Shown piece after piece: positions 1 through 5,650 of a stretch of 10,613 nucleotides of DNA. Numbering within the stretch: the first letter of the stretch is position 1; every line of letters begins with the position of its first letter. The notes under the pieces were generated by a model. That model was not told where the DNA came from and searched no databases. It saw only the letters and a program-made list of their open reading frames with translations. Source of the DNA: Chloroflexota bacterium (lineage in GTDB: Bacteria > Chloroflexota > Anaerolineae > Promineifilales > Promineifilaceae); the NCBI GenBank assembly GCA_024278255.1, contig JAJRTP010000287.1, positions 1-10,613 of the forward strand, written 5' to 3'. The position numbers and the translations under genes are program-made.

Positions 1-87
1 ATATTCATTGAACTCGCCAACGCGCAGTCCTGTGACTGCACGGAAAACTACTGGGTGCTTTTTTAATCTTGTATATCGAAATATCAT
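1..87 (-). CDS. Transposase N-terminus, probably IS5-like/DDE (partial)
   Basis: An ATG at 87 on the minus strand opens a frame of 29 codons that stays open to the window edge. The peptide begins MIFRYTRLKKHPVVF and continues with RAVTGLRVGEFNEY. The pattern (aromatic residues, 'L-K-K-x-P-x-x-F', then 'TGL-x-V-x-E-F') is what I recognise as the start of DDE transposases of the IS5/DDE_Tnp_4 type, just before their helix-turn-helix. An AGGA lies about 8 bases before the ATG. The gene points away from trpB, whose stop codon is only 38 bases away, so the end of an insertion sequence probably falls between 88 and 124. The family assignment comes from 29 residues only and the catalytic domain is outside the window. 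Confidence 0.5.
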   Translation of the reverse strand, partial: MIFRYTRLKKHPVVFRAVTGLRVGEFNEY

Positions 88-124
88 GTCTCTATCCTAG
101 AGCATGTTTTATTATGAAACAAAT

Positions 125-1495
125 CTACTGAACACTGACCTCCGGCAATTGGGTCATCGCTTCCGCAATATCTTCTTCAGGGTATTCGTAATCTTCCAAT
201 TCGTCGTTGAAATACGCCTCATAGGCCGCCATGTCAAAATGGCCGTGACCAGACAGGTTGAAAGCAATCACTTTCTTCTCACCTGACTCTTTACATTTCA
301 ACGCCTCGTCAATGGCTACACGAATTGCATGGGCTGTTTCCGGCGCCGGCACAATCCCTTCGGCCCGGGCAAACTGGACAGCAGCTTCAAACGTCTCCAG
401 TTGATGCACCGCTCGCGCTTCCACATCCCCGTTCTCCACCAGAGCGCTGACTATCGGCGACATACCGTGATAACGCAGCCCGCCAGCGTGGATGCTGGGC
501 GGAATAAACGTGTGCCCCAGCGTGTACATTTTAACGACAGGAGCCATAGCGGCCGTGTCGCCAAAATCAAACACATATTCCCCCCGCGTCAATGTGGGGC
601 AGGAAGACGGTTCGGCCGCAATCACCTTCGTGTTCAACCCATTAGTGAAATTTTCCCGCAGAAAGGGGAAGGCAAACCCGGCAAAGTTAGAGCCGCCGCC
701 AGCGCAGCCAATGATAATATCCGGGTATTCACCAGCCATCTCCATCTGTTCCAATGCTTCCAAACCAATCACCGTTTGGTGCAGCAGCACGTGGTTCAAC
801 ACAGAACCCAGACTGTACTTTTTCGTCCCGCCAGAGGTAGCAGCTACTTCTACTGCCTCAGAAATGGCCATACCCAAAGAACCAGGAGAATTGGGGTTTT
901 CGGCTAAAACGGCACGGCCGTACTCCGTGCGATCAGACGGGCTGGCGTACACGTCCGCGCCATACGTGTGCATCACCATCCGCCGGTACGGCTTCTGCTG
1001 GTACGATACTTTCACCATATACACTTCCAAATCCAGGTCAAAGAAATTGCAGGCCATCGCCAAAGCCGAACCCCACTGCCCGGCGCCCGTTTCCGTCGTC
1101 AGTGCCTGTGTGCCCGCTTCCTTGTTATAAAACGCCTGCGCCACCGACGTATTCGGCTTGTGCGACCCCACCGGACTGGCACCCTCATACTTATAGTAGA
1201 TGTGCGCCGGGGTATCTAACGCCTGCTCCAACCGCCGCGCCCGGAACATAGGCGTCGGCCGCCACAGCTTATAAATCTCCCGCACAGGCTCCGGAATTTC
1301 AATATACCGCTCCGGACTCATTTCCTGCATAATCAGGCTCATGGGAAACAAAACACTCAGGAAATCCGGCGTCACCGGCTCCATTGTGCCCGGATGCAGC
1401 ACTGGCTGCGGCGCTACCGGCATATCGGCATTGATGTTGTACCACGCCTGCGGCAGCTTACTCTCATCCAACAGATATTTCACAGAATCACTCAT
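125..1495 (-). CDS. trpB: Tryptophan synthase beta chain, TrpB2 type
   Basis: PLP enzyme that condenses indole with L-serine to give L-tryptophan in the cytoplasm. With the start at 1495 it has 456 residues. Visible landmarks are the WRPTPM substrate segment (78-83), the PLP-binding lysine in SHKPNTS (K113), the catalytic glutamate in ETGAGQWG (E135), the phosphate-binding loop GCAGGGSN (263-270) and a C-terminal SGHGHFD. The extended N-terminus and total length fit the TrpB2 subgroup rather than the roughly 400-residue TrpB1. Two ATGs lie in tandem (1498 and 1495). GGAG at 1503-1506 is 6 bases from the second and 3 from the first, so I chose 1495. A longer frame back to 1561 would start in the terminator tail of the leader and is unlikely. 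No trpA is adjacent. Transcription is controlled by the T-box upstream. Confidence 0.95.
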   Translation of the reverse strand: MSDSVKYLLDESKLPQAWYNINADMPVAPQPVLHPGTMEPVTPDFLSVLFPMSLIMQEMSPERYIEIPEPVREIYKLWRPTPMFRARRLEQALDTPAHIYYKYEGASPVGSHKPNTSVAQAFYNKEAGTQALTTETGAGQWGSALAMACNFFDLDLEVYMVKVSYQQKPYRRMVMHTYGADVYASPSDRTEYGRAVLAENPNSPGSLGMAISEAVEVAATSGGTKKYSLGSVLNHVLLHQTVIGLEALEQMEMAGEYPDIIIGCAGGGSNFAGFAFPFLRENFTNGLNTKVIAAEPSSCPTLTRGEYVFDFGDTAAMAPVVKMYTLGHTFIPPSIHAGGLRYHGMSPIVSALVENGDVEARAVHQLETFEAAVQFARAEGIVPAPETAHAIRVAIDEALKCKESGEKKVIAFNLSGHGHFDMAAYEAYFNDELEDYEYPEEDIAEAMTQLPEVSVQ

Positions 1496-1514
1496 CATAA
1501 TCTCCTTTTGTGGG

Positions 1515-1558
1515 GTAATTGGTAACCGGTAATTTGTAATTAACCAGTTACCAATTAC
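1515..1558 (-). repeat. Palindromic small repeat (GTAATTGGTAAC family) in trpB leader
   Basis: GTAATTGGTAACCGG (1515-1529) and CCAGTTACCAATTAC (1544-1558) form an inverted repeat matching at 14 of 15 positions around a 14-base spacer. A further CAATTAC copy follows. In the trpB mRNA this would be a hairpin between the T-box terminator and the ribosome binding site. A related palindrome at 7786-7834 shares CCAGTTACC followed by ATTACC, so this is a dispersed family and not a trpB-specific signal. Confidence 0.7.
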
Positions 1559-1570
1559 CAATTACAAAAC

Positions 1571-1626
1571 AAAAAACGCCCTCGTCCCATTAGGTGAACT
1601 CTCATTCGCCTAAAGGGACGAGAGCG
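1571..1626 (-). terminator. T-box-controlled intrinsic terminator of trpB
   Basis: On the minus strand CGCTCTCGTCCC (1626-1615) pairs with GGGACGAGGGCG (1588-1577) over 12 pairs including one G-U. An inner TTAGG/CCTAA extension follows in the loop, and a run of six T lies at 1576-1571. The 5' arm overlaps the strand that closes the antiterminator, so the two folds exclude each other. Confidence 0.93.
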
Positions 1627-1670
1627 TGTAATTACAACTCCCGCGGTGCCACCCTGCTTAAGCTGGGAAC

Positions 1671-1694
1671 AAAAAATGCGCCAAATCAGCGCAT
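1671..1694 (-). other. U-tailed stem III hairpin inside the T-box
   Basis: AUGCGC (1694-1689) pairs with GCGCAU (1681-1676) over a 7-base loop and is followed directly by five more U (1675-1671). By position it is stem III of the T-box, but the U run makes it resemble a second, upstream intrinsic terminator. Confidence 0.6.
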
Positions 1695-1928
1695 CCTCTA
1701 AAGCCAGCCTCTCTCGTTTCGGCTCGCAAATGATCATTTGTAAGCCTATGTCCTGATAACGGTGGCACTTCCGACTCAAGCTACTGACCATGGTGTTCGC
1801 TTGAGCAACTCCTCGGCCCATTCATCTGCCGCGCTGTTATTGACCTTCCAGCCCCAGGGTCAACTCTCTAAAACCCGCTTGACAGACTACTCTTCCGATT
1901 CACTGTTGTTACATGTTCAATTGAAAAG

Positions 1929-1957
1929 ATAGTAGCAAAAGGGATGATCGTTGTCAA
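1929..1957 (-). promoter_or_regulatory. Sigma70-type promoter of the T-box/trpB transcript
   Basis: On the minus strand a perfect TTGACA (1957-1952) is followed after 17 bases by TACTAT (1934-1929, four of six consensus positions). Transcription would start near 1922, about 14 bases before the first base of T-box stem I, which is the spacing expected of a real leader promoter. Confidence 0.75.
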
Positions 1958-1974
1958 GATATAGGATCAATGTC

Positions 1975-2296
1975 CCAATTTTCCGGCCAGGAGACCTCTG
2001 TAATGTTTTTCGTAATATTTTGTAAGTATATATTTAAGCGAGGTTTGATAAACCTTATGGGTGGCGCTAAACAATCATCACACCAACATCACAGCGCAAA
2101 GATGCTCACATCGTAACCACATCACAGCCGCATTGTTGTCATCATCGTAACCGCACCGCTGTTAACATGGGAGAATCATCATAGTACGAACAGCATCACA
2201 GCGAACAACGCAGCCACATCGCCGCTAACATCGCAGCCGCACTGAGGCCAACATCACAGCCGTATCACAGTCAGGTTTTGCGTTACCCATTTCATT
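1975..2296. other. Non-coding stretch between trpB promoter and aroQ
   Basis: No credible gene in either strand. It holds a small perfect hairpin (AGGTTT-GAT-AAACCT, 2041-2055), flanked by AGCG (2037-2040) and CGCT (2065-2068), and then the degenerate repeat tract listed separately. Base composition changes from A/T-rich (about 1995-2060) to the repeat tract. Confidence 0.6.
2085..2272. repeat. Degenerate 'ACATCACAGCCGC' repeat tract
   Basis: Variants of one 13-14 base word recur: at 2085 (AACATCACAGCGC), 2119 (ACATCACAGCCGCA), 2194 (CATCACAGCGAA), 2213 (CCACATCGCCGCT), 2228 (AACATCGCAGCCGCAC), 2250 (AACATCACAGCCGT) and a truncated copy at 2264. Spacing is irregular, so this is neither a clean tandem array nor a CRISPR. 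No extended reading frame runs through it. Confidence 0.55.
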
Positions 2297-2349
2297 AAAG
2301 GGCTTAGACCTAAATCGTTCCCCAAAACATTCTCAGGTCTAAGCTCTTT
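2297..2349 (-). terminator. Strong hairpin, likely terminator after aroQ
   Basis: AAAGGGCTTAGACCT (2297-2311) and AGGTCTAAGCTCTTT (2335-2349) pair over 15 positions with one G-U and a 23-base loop. It lies 43 bases beyond the aroQ stop. The better T run (TTTTATTTT) is on the plus-strand side; on the minus strand the stem ends in UUU followed by AAUGAAAU. It may act in both directions, but its T tail on the aroQ side is weak. Confidence 0.6.
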
Positions 2350-2392
2350 TATTTTGCCTGTCGGACGATTTTGTAAATCACCCTACAAAAGA

Positions 2393-2830
2393 TCAACTCT
2401 CTAAATATCCCAGCAATGCCTGCAAACCAAGTAAATAGCTGCGCACACCAAAGCCACTAATCTGCCCCACACACACCGCTGCCAAGACCGATTGGTGGCG
2501 AAAAGCCTCGCGGGCATGGATGTTGGACAAATGCACTTCTACCACCGGCAAACCTACGCCGACAATCGCGTCACGCAGGGCATACGAGTAATGCGTAAAC
2601 GCACCGGGATTGATGAGAATCCCATCCGCCCATTCCCGCGCTTCATGGATGGCGTCAATGAGCGCGCCTTCGTGATTCGATTGCAAAAAGCGTAACTTTG
2701 TCTGGTAACTGGCGGCCTGCTCAACCAGCAGTTGGTTGATGTCGTCAATTGTTTGACGGCCGTACACCTCAGGTTCACGTGTCCCCAGGAGATTCAAGTT
2801 CGGGCCGTGTAATACCAGAATGTTACGCAC
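2393..2830 (-). CDS. aroQ: 3-dehydroquinate dehydratase, type II
   Basis: Third step of the shikimate pathway: removes water from 3-dehydroquinate to give 3-dehydroshikimate in the cytoplasm, normally as a dodecamer. With the chosen start it has 145 residues, the usual size. Family landmarks are [17 protein letters not shown] near the N-terminus, with the flexible-lid arginine and catalytic tyrosine, then [15 protein letters not shown], then [17 protein letters not shown] with the catalytic histidine. Start choice: GTG at 2830 gives M-R-N-I-L-V-L-H-G, exactly the family N-terminus, and GGAG (2842-2839) lies 8 bases before it. The ATGs at 2857/2854 and the frame start at 2884 have no such site. 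It is 68 bases downstream of aroB on the same strand and probably co-transcribed. The gap contains one ACGGCCGT octamer (2870). Confidence 0.95.
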   Translation of the reverse strand: MRNILVLHGPNLNLLGTREPEVYGRQTIDDINQLLVEQAASYQTKLRFLQSNHEGALIDAIHEAREWADGILINPGAFTHYSYALRDAIVGVGLPVVEVHLSNIHAREAFRHQSVLAAVCVGQISGFGVRSYLLGLQALLGYLES

Positions 2831-2898
2831 TATCGTTTCTCCATGTATTATCATCATAATGAGGATGTGACGGCCGTCAAGCACCTAAGTGCCAATCT

Positions 2899-3969
2899 TT
2901 ACTTAATTTTAACGGACGGGTCTGCCTGTACTACTGCTAAAGTCTGCATCACGGCCGTTTCCGGCACATCCTCCGCCACAAAAACATCCCCCACATCCCG
3001 CAGCAAAACAAAACGCAGCCTACCCGCCGCCTTCTTCTTGTCACTGAACATCGCCCGGTACTGCGCCTGGGGCGGCAAATCGGCCGGAATGCCGTCAGGC
3101 AGATTGGCATATTCTAACGCTGCTTCAATCCGCCCCTGCAAATCTGGCGAACAGTACCCCAGCCGGGCGGACAAATTGGCCGCCGCGACCAATCCCATGG
3201 CCACCCCTTCCCCGTGCCGGATGCGATACTGGCTGACCTGCTCAATAGCGTGACCAAACGTATGGCCCAAATTGAGTGTGGCGCGACGGCCGTGTTCAAA
3301 CGGGTCTTCCTGCACCACCAACTGCTTCACCCGGATGGCGCGAGTGACCAGGGATTGGAGATCGCCAAAAGATTTTCCACTTTCCAATCTCTCAAATAAA
3401 TCCACATCCCCAATCAAGCCATGCTTAATCACTTCCGCCATCCCGGCAGACAATTCTTCCGAAGGGAGGGTTTGCAAAGTGGCGATGTCGGCGAGTACGG
3501 CCGTAGGCTGCTTAAACGCCCCCACCAGATTCTTCCCCTGAGGTAAATCCACGCCCGTCTTCCCCCCCACAGAAGCATCCACCATCGCCAGCAAAGAGGT
3601 AGGGCACTGCACAAAATTAACGCCGCGCATGTAGGTAGCCGCTACAAATCCAGCCACATCTCCCACCACGCCGCCACCCAAAGCCACAACCATACTGTCC
3701 CGATCCATCCCAGCGGCCAACAACTGCTCATACATGCCATTGACCGTCGCCAGTGTTTTATTCTGCTCCCCGGCCGACATCGTAATCACGCAAGCCGTGT
3801 CCGGGATGGCCTGAGCATATAACGACCCCACGTTGCTATCGGTGATGAGAGCGATACGGCCGTCCACCCCCGCCAATTCCCGCAGCCGCCCCAACAATCC
3901 TGTCCCCACATAAACGTTATACTGCCCGCCAGGATGAGTAACCGTCAATACATCCACATCTTCACGCAT
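2899..3969 (-). CDS. aroB: 3-dehydroquinate synthase
   Basis: Second step of the shikimate pathway: converts DAHP to 3-dehydroquinate using NAD+ and a divalent metal, in the cytoplasm. It has 356 residues from the ATG at 3969, a normal length. Seen in order: the NAD-binding GGGVVGDVAGFVAA, then PTSLLAMVDASVGGKTGVD, KNLVGAF, EVIKHGLI, the metal-binding LNLGHTFGHAIE, and HGEGVAMG. The metal ligands of the family (Glu in EVIKHG, His in GHTFGH and HGEG) are present. The start overlaps the upstream epimerase: TGATG shares one base between that gene's stop and this ATG, and a GTG one codon earlier (3972) is also possible. This suggests translational coupling. The pathway partner aroQ follows. Four ACGGCCGT octamers lie within it. 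Confidence 0.96.
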   Translation of the reverse strand: MREDVDVLTVTHPGGQYNVYVGTGLLGRLRELAGVDGRIALITDSNVGSLYAQAIPDTACVITMSAGEQNKTLATVNGMYEQLLAAGMDRDSMVVALGGGVVGDVAGFVAATYMRGVNFVQCPTSLLAMVDASVGGKTGVDLPQGKNLVGAFKQPTAVLADIATLQTLPSEELSAGMAEVIKHGLIGDVDLFERLESGKSFGDLQSLVTRAIRVKQLVVQEDPFEHGRRATLNLGHTFGHAIEQVSQYRIRHGEGVAMGLVAAANLSARLGYCSPDLQGRIEAALEYANLPDGIPADLPPQAQYRAMFSDKKKAAGRLRFVLLRDVGDVFVAEDVPETAVMQTLAVVQADPSVKIK

Positions 3970-3989
3970 CACGCATCACGCCTCACGTC
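3962..3989. repeat. 7-bp tandem repeat, four copies, at the aroB/epimerase junction
   Basis: Plus-strand units TCACGCA, TCACGCA, TCACGCC, TCACGTC run head to tail. They cover the last codons of the epimerase and the start codon of aroB. The unit length is not a multiple of three, so gain or loss of a copy would shift the epimerase C-terminus and the stop/start overlap. Confidence 0.75.
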
Positions 3990-4916
3990 CAGCCAATACT
4001 CCAACGTATCCGCCAATGACTGGTACAAGGGAATTTCTGGCCGCCAGCCTGTATCCCGCTCAATTTTCGCGTAGCTGCCGTACAGACAAGGCGTGTCCGA
4101 CGGCCGCATCCGCTCCGGATCATACTCAATCACCACATCCACGTCTGCCAGTTCCGCCAGTTTGGTCAGCACAGTGTTAATCTTCACCGGCTGGCCGGAA
4201 CAGATGAGGTACGTTTCCCCCGGTTTACCCGCTGCCGCCAGCCGCCGGTAAGCCCGCGCCACATCCCGCACGTCCGTAAAATCCCGCTGCGCGTCCAGGT
4301 TGCCGACGGACATGCGGTTGGCTTTTTGTCCCAGTTTGATGGCGGCAATCTGGCTGGCAAAATCGGGTACGACGAAGCCCAATGCCTGGCGCGGGCCAAT
4401 ATGGTTAAACGGCCGTGCCTCCACCACCGGCAGCTCAAAACGCTGCCAAAACAGAGGAACCAACTGCGCCGCCGCCCATTTGCTCACGCCGTAAGGGTGG
4501 TGCGGCTGGGGCGGGATTTGTTCGGTGATAGGCATCTCTTCCGGGGAAATAATGCCGTACATATCAGCGCTGGTGATGACGACGACACGGGGACGGCCGT
4601 AACTCACCGCCGCGTCCAACACATTTGCCGTCCCCACCGTATTCACCGCCAGCGTAGACCCCGGAATCTGCCAGGAAAGGGCCGGGTACGCCTGCCCGGC
4701 CAGATGGTAGATGACATCGGGGCGGGCTTGGGTTACGGCCGTTTTCAACCCCGCCACATCCAGCAAATCCCCCAACACCACCTGCACCCCATCCGGCACA
4801 GCCTGCCGGCTCGTTGCCGGGTGTTCCAGCGCCGTAATCTCATGCCCTTCTCCTAGCAACTGCTCCACCAGAAACGATCCGGCAAACCCTGTGGCCCCCG
4901 TCATAAAAATACGCAT
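3969..4916 (-). CDS. NAD(P)-dependent sugar-nucleotide epimerase/reductase, Rmd-like
   Basis: Extended short-chain dehydrogenase of 315 residues acting on a nucleotide sugar in the cytoplasm. The N-terminal MRIFMTGATGFAGSFL carries the GxxGxxG dinucleotide-binding motif. Downstream are ITSADMYG with the catalytic serine, HPYGVSKWAA with the YxxxK pair, and the segment PFNHIGPRQALGFVVPDFA. The last segment is what I associate with GDP-6-deoxy-D-mannose reductase (Rmd, GDP-D-rhamnose synthesis) and GDP-mannose 4,6-dehydratase relatives. The exact substrate cannot be read from the sequence. Start choice: ATG 4916 is preceded by AGGAGA (4926-4921) at ideal spacing; the longer frame to 5024 adds a non-homologous extension containing the likely -10 box. 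Its stop overlaps aroB, an unusual partner, so the operon link may only be for expression. Confidence 0.85.
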   Translation of the reverse strand: MRIFMTGATGFAGSFLVEQLLGEGHEITALEHPATSRQAVPDGVQVVLGDLLDVAGLKTAVTQARPDVIYHLAGQAYPALSWQIPGSTLAVNTVGTANVLDAAVSYGRPRVVVITSADMYGIISPEEMPITEQIPPQPHHPYGVSKWAAAQLVPLFWQRFELPVVEARPFNHIGPRQALGFVVPDFASQIAAIKLGQKANRMSVGNLDAQRDFTDVRDVARAYRRLAAAGKPGETYLICSGQPVKINTVLTKLAELADVDVVIEYDPERMRPSDTPCLYGSYAKIERDTGWRPEIPLYQSLADTLEYWLDVRRDA

Positions 4917-4946
4917 AATCTCTCCTGTCTTTGAAGTGTCCTGCCC

Positions 4947-4952
4947 ATTATA
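4947..4952 (-). promoter_or_regulatory. Possible -10 box of the epimerase-aroB-aroQ operon
   Basis: A perfect TATAAT on the minus strand lies about 30 bases before the chosen epimerase ATG, leaving room for a short leader and the AGGAGA site. No convincing -35 is seen at 16-18 bases; the nearest is a poor TTCGGC at 19. Only the position and the hexamer support it. Confidence 0.4.
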
Positions 4953-5080
4953 CATGCCCCACGCCGGTTGTGCCGAAAAACTATGGGCAGCAAAAAATAT
5001 ACTGCCGGTCGGATACCAGGACATTGAGAGAATCTCGCGTATTCAATTGCGTTTCTTTTATTTGAATTTCCGGGATTGTA

Positions 5081-5611
5081 CTAATCCCTGCGCCGCCACC
5101 AGTGCAAAATAGTGCTGCCGTCATTAAAACCCAGGGGGATCAGAGCGCCCACACAAAATACAAAGAAATTCTCCGCCGCCAGAAAGGCGGCCAGATAAAC
5201 GAAGAAGATACCCAACGGCCGTAAGAAAAAAGTCAGCAGCACCCCGATCAAGCTCAACAGCAAACTGGCTATCGGCCCGCCCAAAGCCCGAAACAGATGA
5301 ATATCGGCCGGTAAATCCTCCTCATCTTTGGGGTAAATAGACACGCCCAACAGCCAATGCAGCCGCACCTGCACCATAGGATATCCCACCTGCCGCGCCG
5401 CCAACGCATGGCCCATCTGATGCCAAACCTCGGAAAACCAATGGAGGAAAACAGCCACCAGACTGCCCGCAAGAACAGCAACCGGAGCAAGCGGCAGCAG
5501 CCACAAGCCCAAACCAACAAATATCACCCACAAGATGAGAGAGCCGGGGATGGCCGACTGCACAGCATAAATCTGCACCCCCATCACCCGGCCTAAAGAC
5601 CAATTTTTCAT
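5081..5611 (-). CDS. Small membrane protein, M50 site-2-protease-like, lacking the catalytic Glu
   Basis: 176-residue integral membrane protein from the ATG at 5611. A TTG three codons earlier is possible, and no good ribosome binding site is visible for either. About four hydrophobic segments are seen, near residues 21-39, 42-58, 105-125 and 132-155. The segment HWFSEVWHQMGHALAAR looks like the zinc motif of M50 intramembrane proteases (HExxH, often HELGHALAAR), but position 65 is Gln (CAG) instead of Glu (GAG). A C-terminal GFNDGSTILHWW has an Asp (D164) where M50 enzymes carry their third metal ligand in an LDGG-type motif. The metal ligands H64, H68 and D164 therefore seem kept while the general base is lost, so it may be an inactive relative with a binding or regulatory role. 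It lies between the epimerase and the thioredoxin gene on the same strand. Confidence 0.6.
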   Translation of the reverse strand: MKNWSLGRVMGVQIYAVQSAIPGSLILWVIFVGLGLWLLPLAPVAVLAGSLVAVFLHWFSEVWHQMGHALAARQVGYPMVQVRLHWLLGVSIYPKDEEDLPADIHLFRALGGPIASLLLSLIGVLLTFFLRPLGIFFVYLAAFLAAENFFVFCVGALIPLGFNDGSTILHWWRRRD

Positions 5612-5620
5612 ATTTATCAA

Positions 5621-5647
5621 GCAGGGCGATTTGAAAAATCGCCCTGC
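5621..5647 (-). terminator. Perfect 12-bp hairpin after the DsbA-like gene
   Basis: GCAGGGCGATTT and AAATCGCCCTGC are exact inverted repeats around a 3-base loop, starting just 3 bases after the TAA of the thioredoxin gene. On the minus strand it is followed by TTGATAAAT, not a clean T run, and then by the ATG of the membrane protein. It may terminate, attenuate or protect the upstream message. Confidence 0.6.
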
Positions 5648-5650
5648 AAC

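Larger units (their letters stand above)
1571..1908 (-). ncRNA. T-box riboswitch leader, tRNA-Trp specific
   Basis: The leader binds uncharged tRNA and prevents termination before trpB. The T-box sequence AGGGTGGCACCGCG is at 1655-1642. The antiterminator closes as AGGG/CCCU plus GCGGGAG/CUCUCGU around the seven-base bulge UGGCACC (1651-1645). Stem I can be traced: CAAC/GUUG and UCGG/CCGA at its base, CUGUC/GGCAG above the specifier loop, and a distal UUGACC/GGUCAA hairpin after the conserved AGAGAG. The specifier loop has GAGUAG on its 5' side and GAA-UGG-G on its 3' side, giving UGG (1820-1818), the Trp codon. The variable bulge base is C (1648), matching the G73 discriminator usual for bacterial tRNA-Trp. 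A 7-bp stem CUCAAGC/GCUUGAG follows stem I. Specificity, bulge base and downstream gene all agree. Confidence 0.95.

Noticed and set aside
329..1130. Long plus-strand frames opposite trpB
   Set aside because: They are antisense shadows of a clearly conserved gene and lack protein-like features.
1555..1821. 88-residue minus-strand reading frame starting MGRGVAQ
   Set aside because: It lies entirely inside the T-box leader, which explains the sequence as structured RNA, and the product resembles nothing.
2085..2272. CRISPR array
   Set aside because: The repeated word is short, degenerate and irregularly spaced, with no unique spacers of constant length.
2831..2884. N-terminal extension of AroQ from ATG 2884 or 2857
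   Set aside because: GTG 2830 has a GGAG site at 8 bases and gives the exact family N-terminus; the extension has neither support.
4986..5006. GGCAG/CTGCC hairpin upstream of the epimerase as a terminator for the membrane protein
   Set aside because: Only 5 pairs and no T run after it on the minus strand.
4917..5024. 36-residue extension of the epimerase
   Set aside because: The dinucleotide-binding motif begins right after ATG 4916, which has a strong ribosome binding site; the extension overlaps a TATAAT box.
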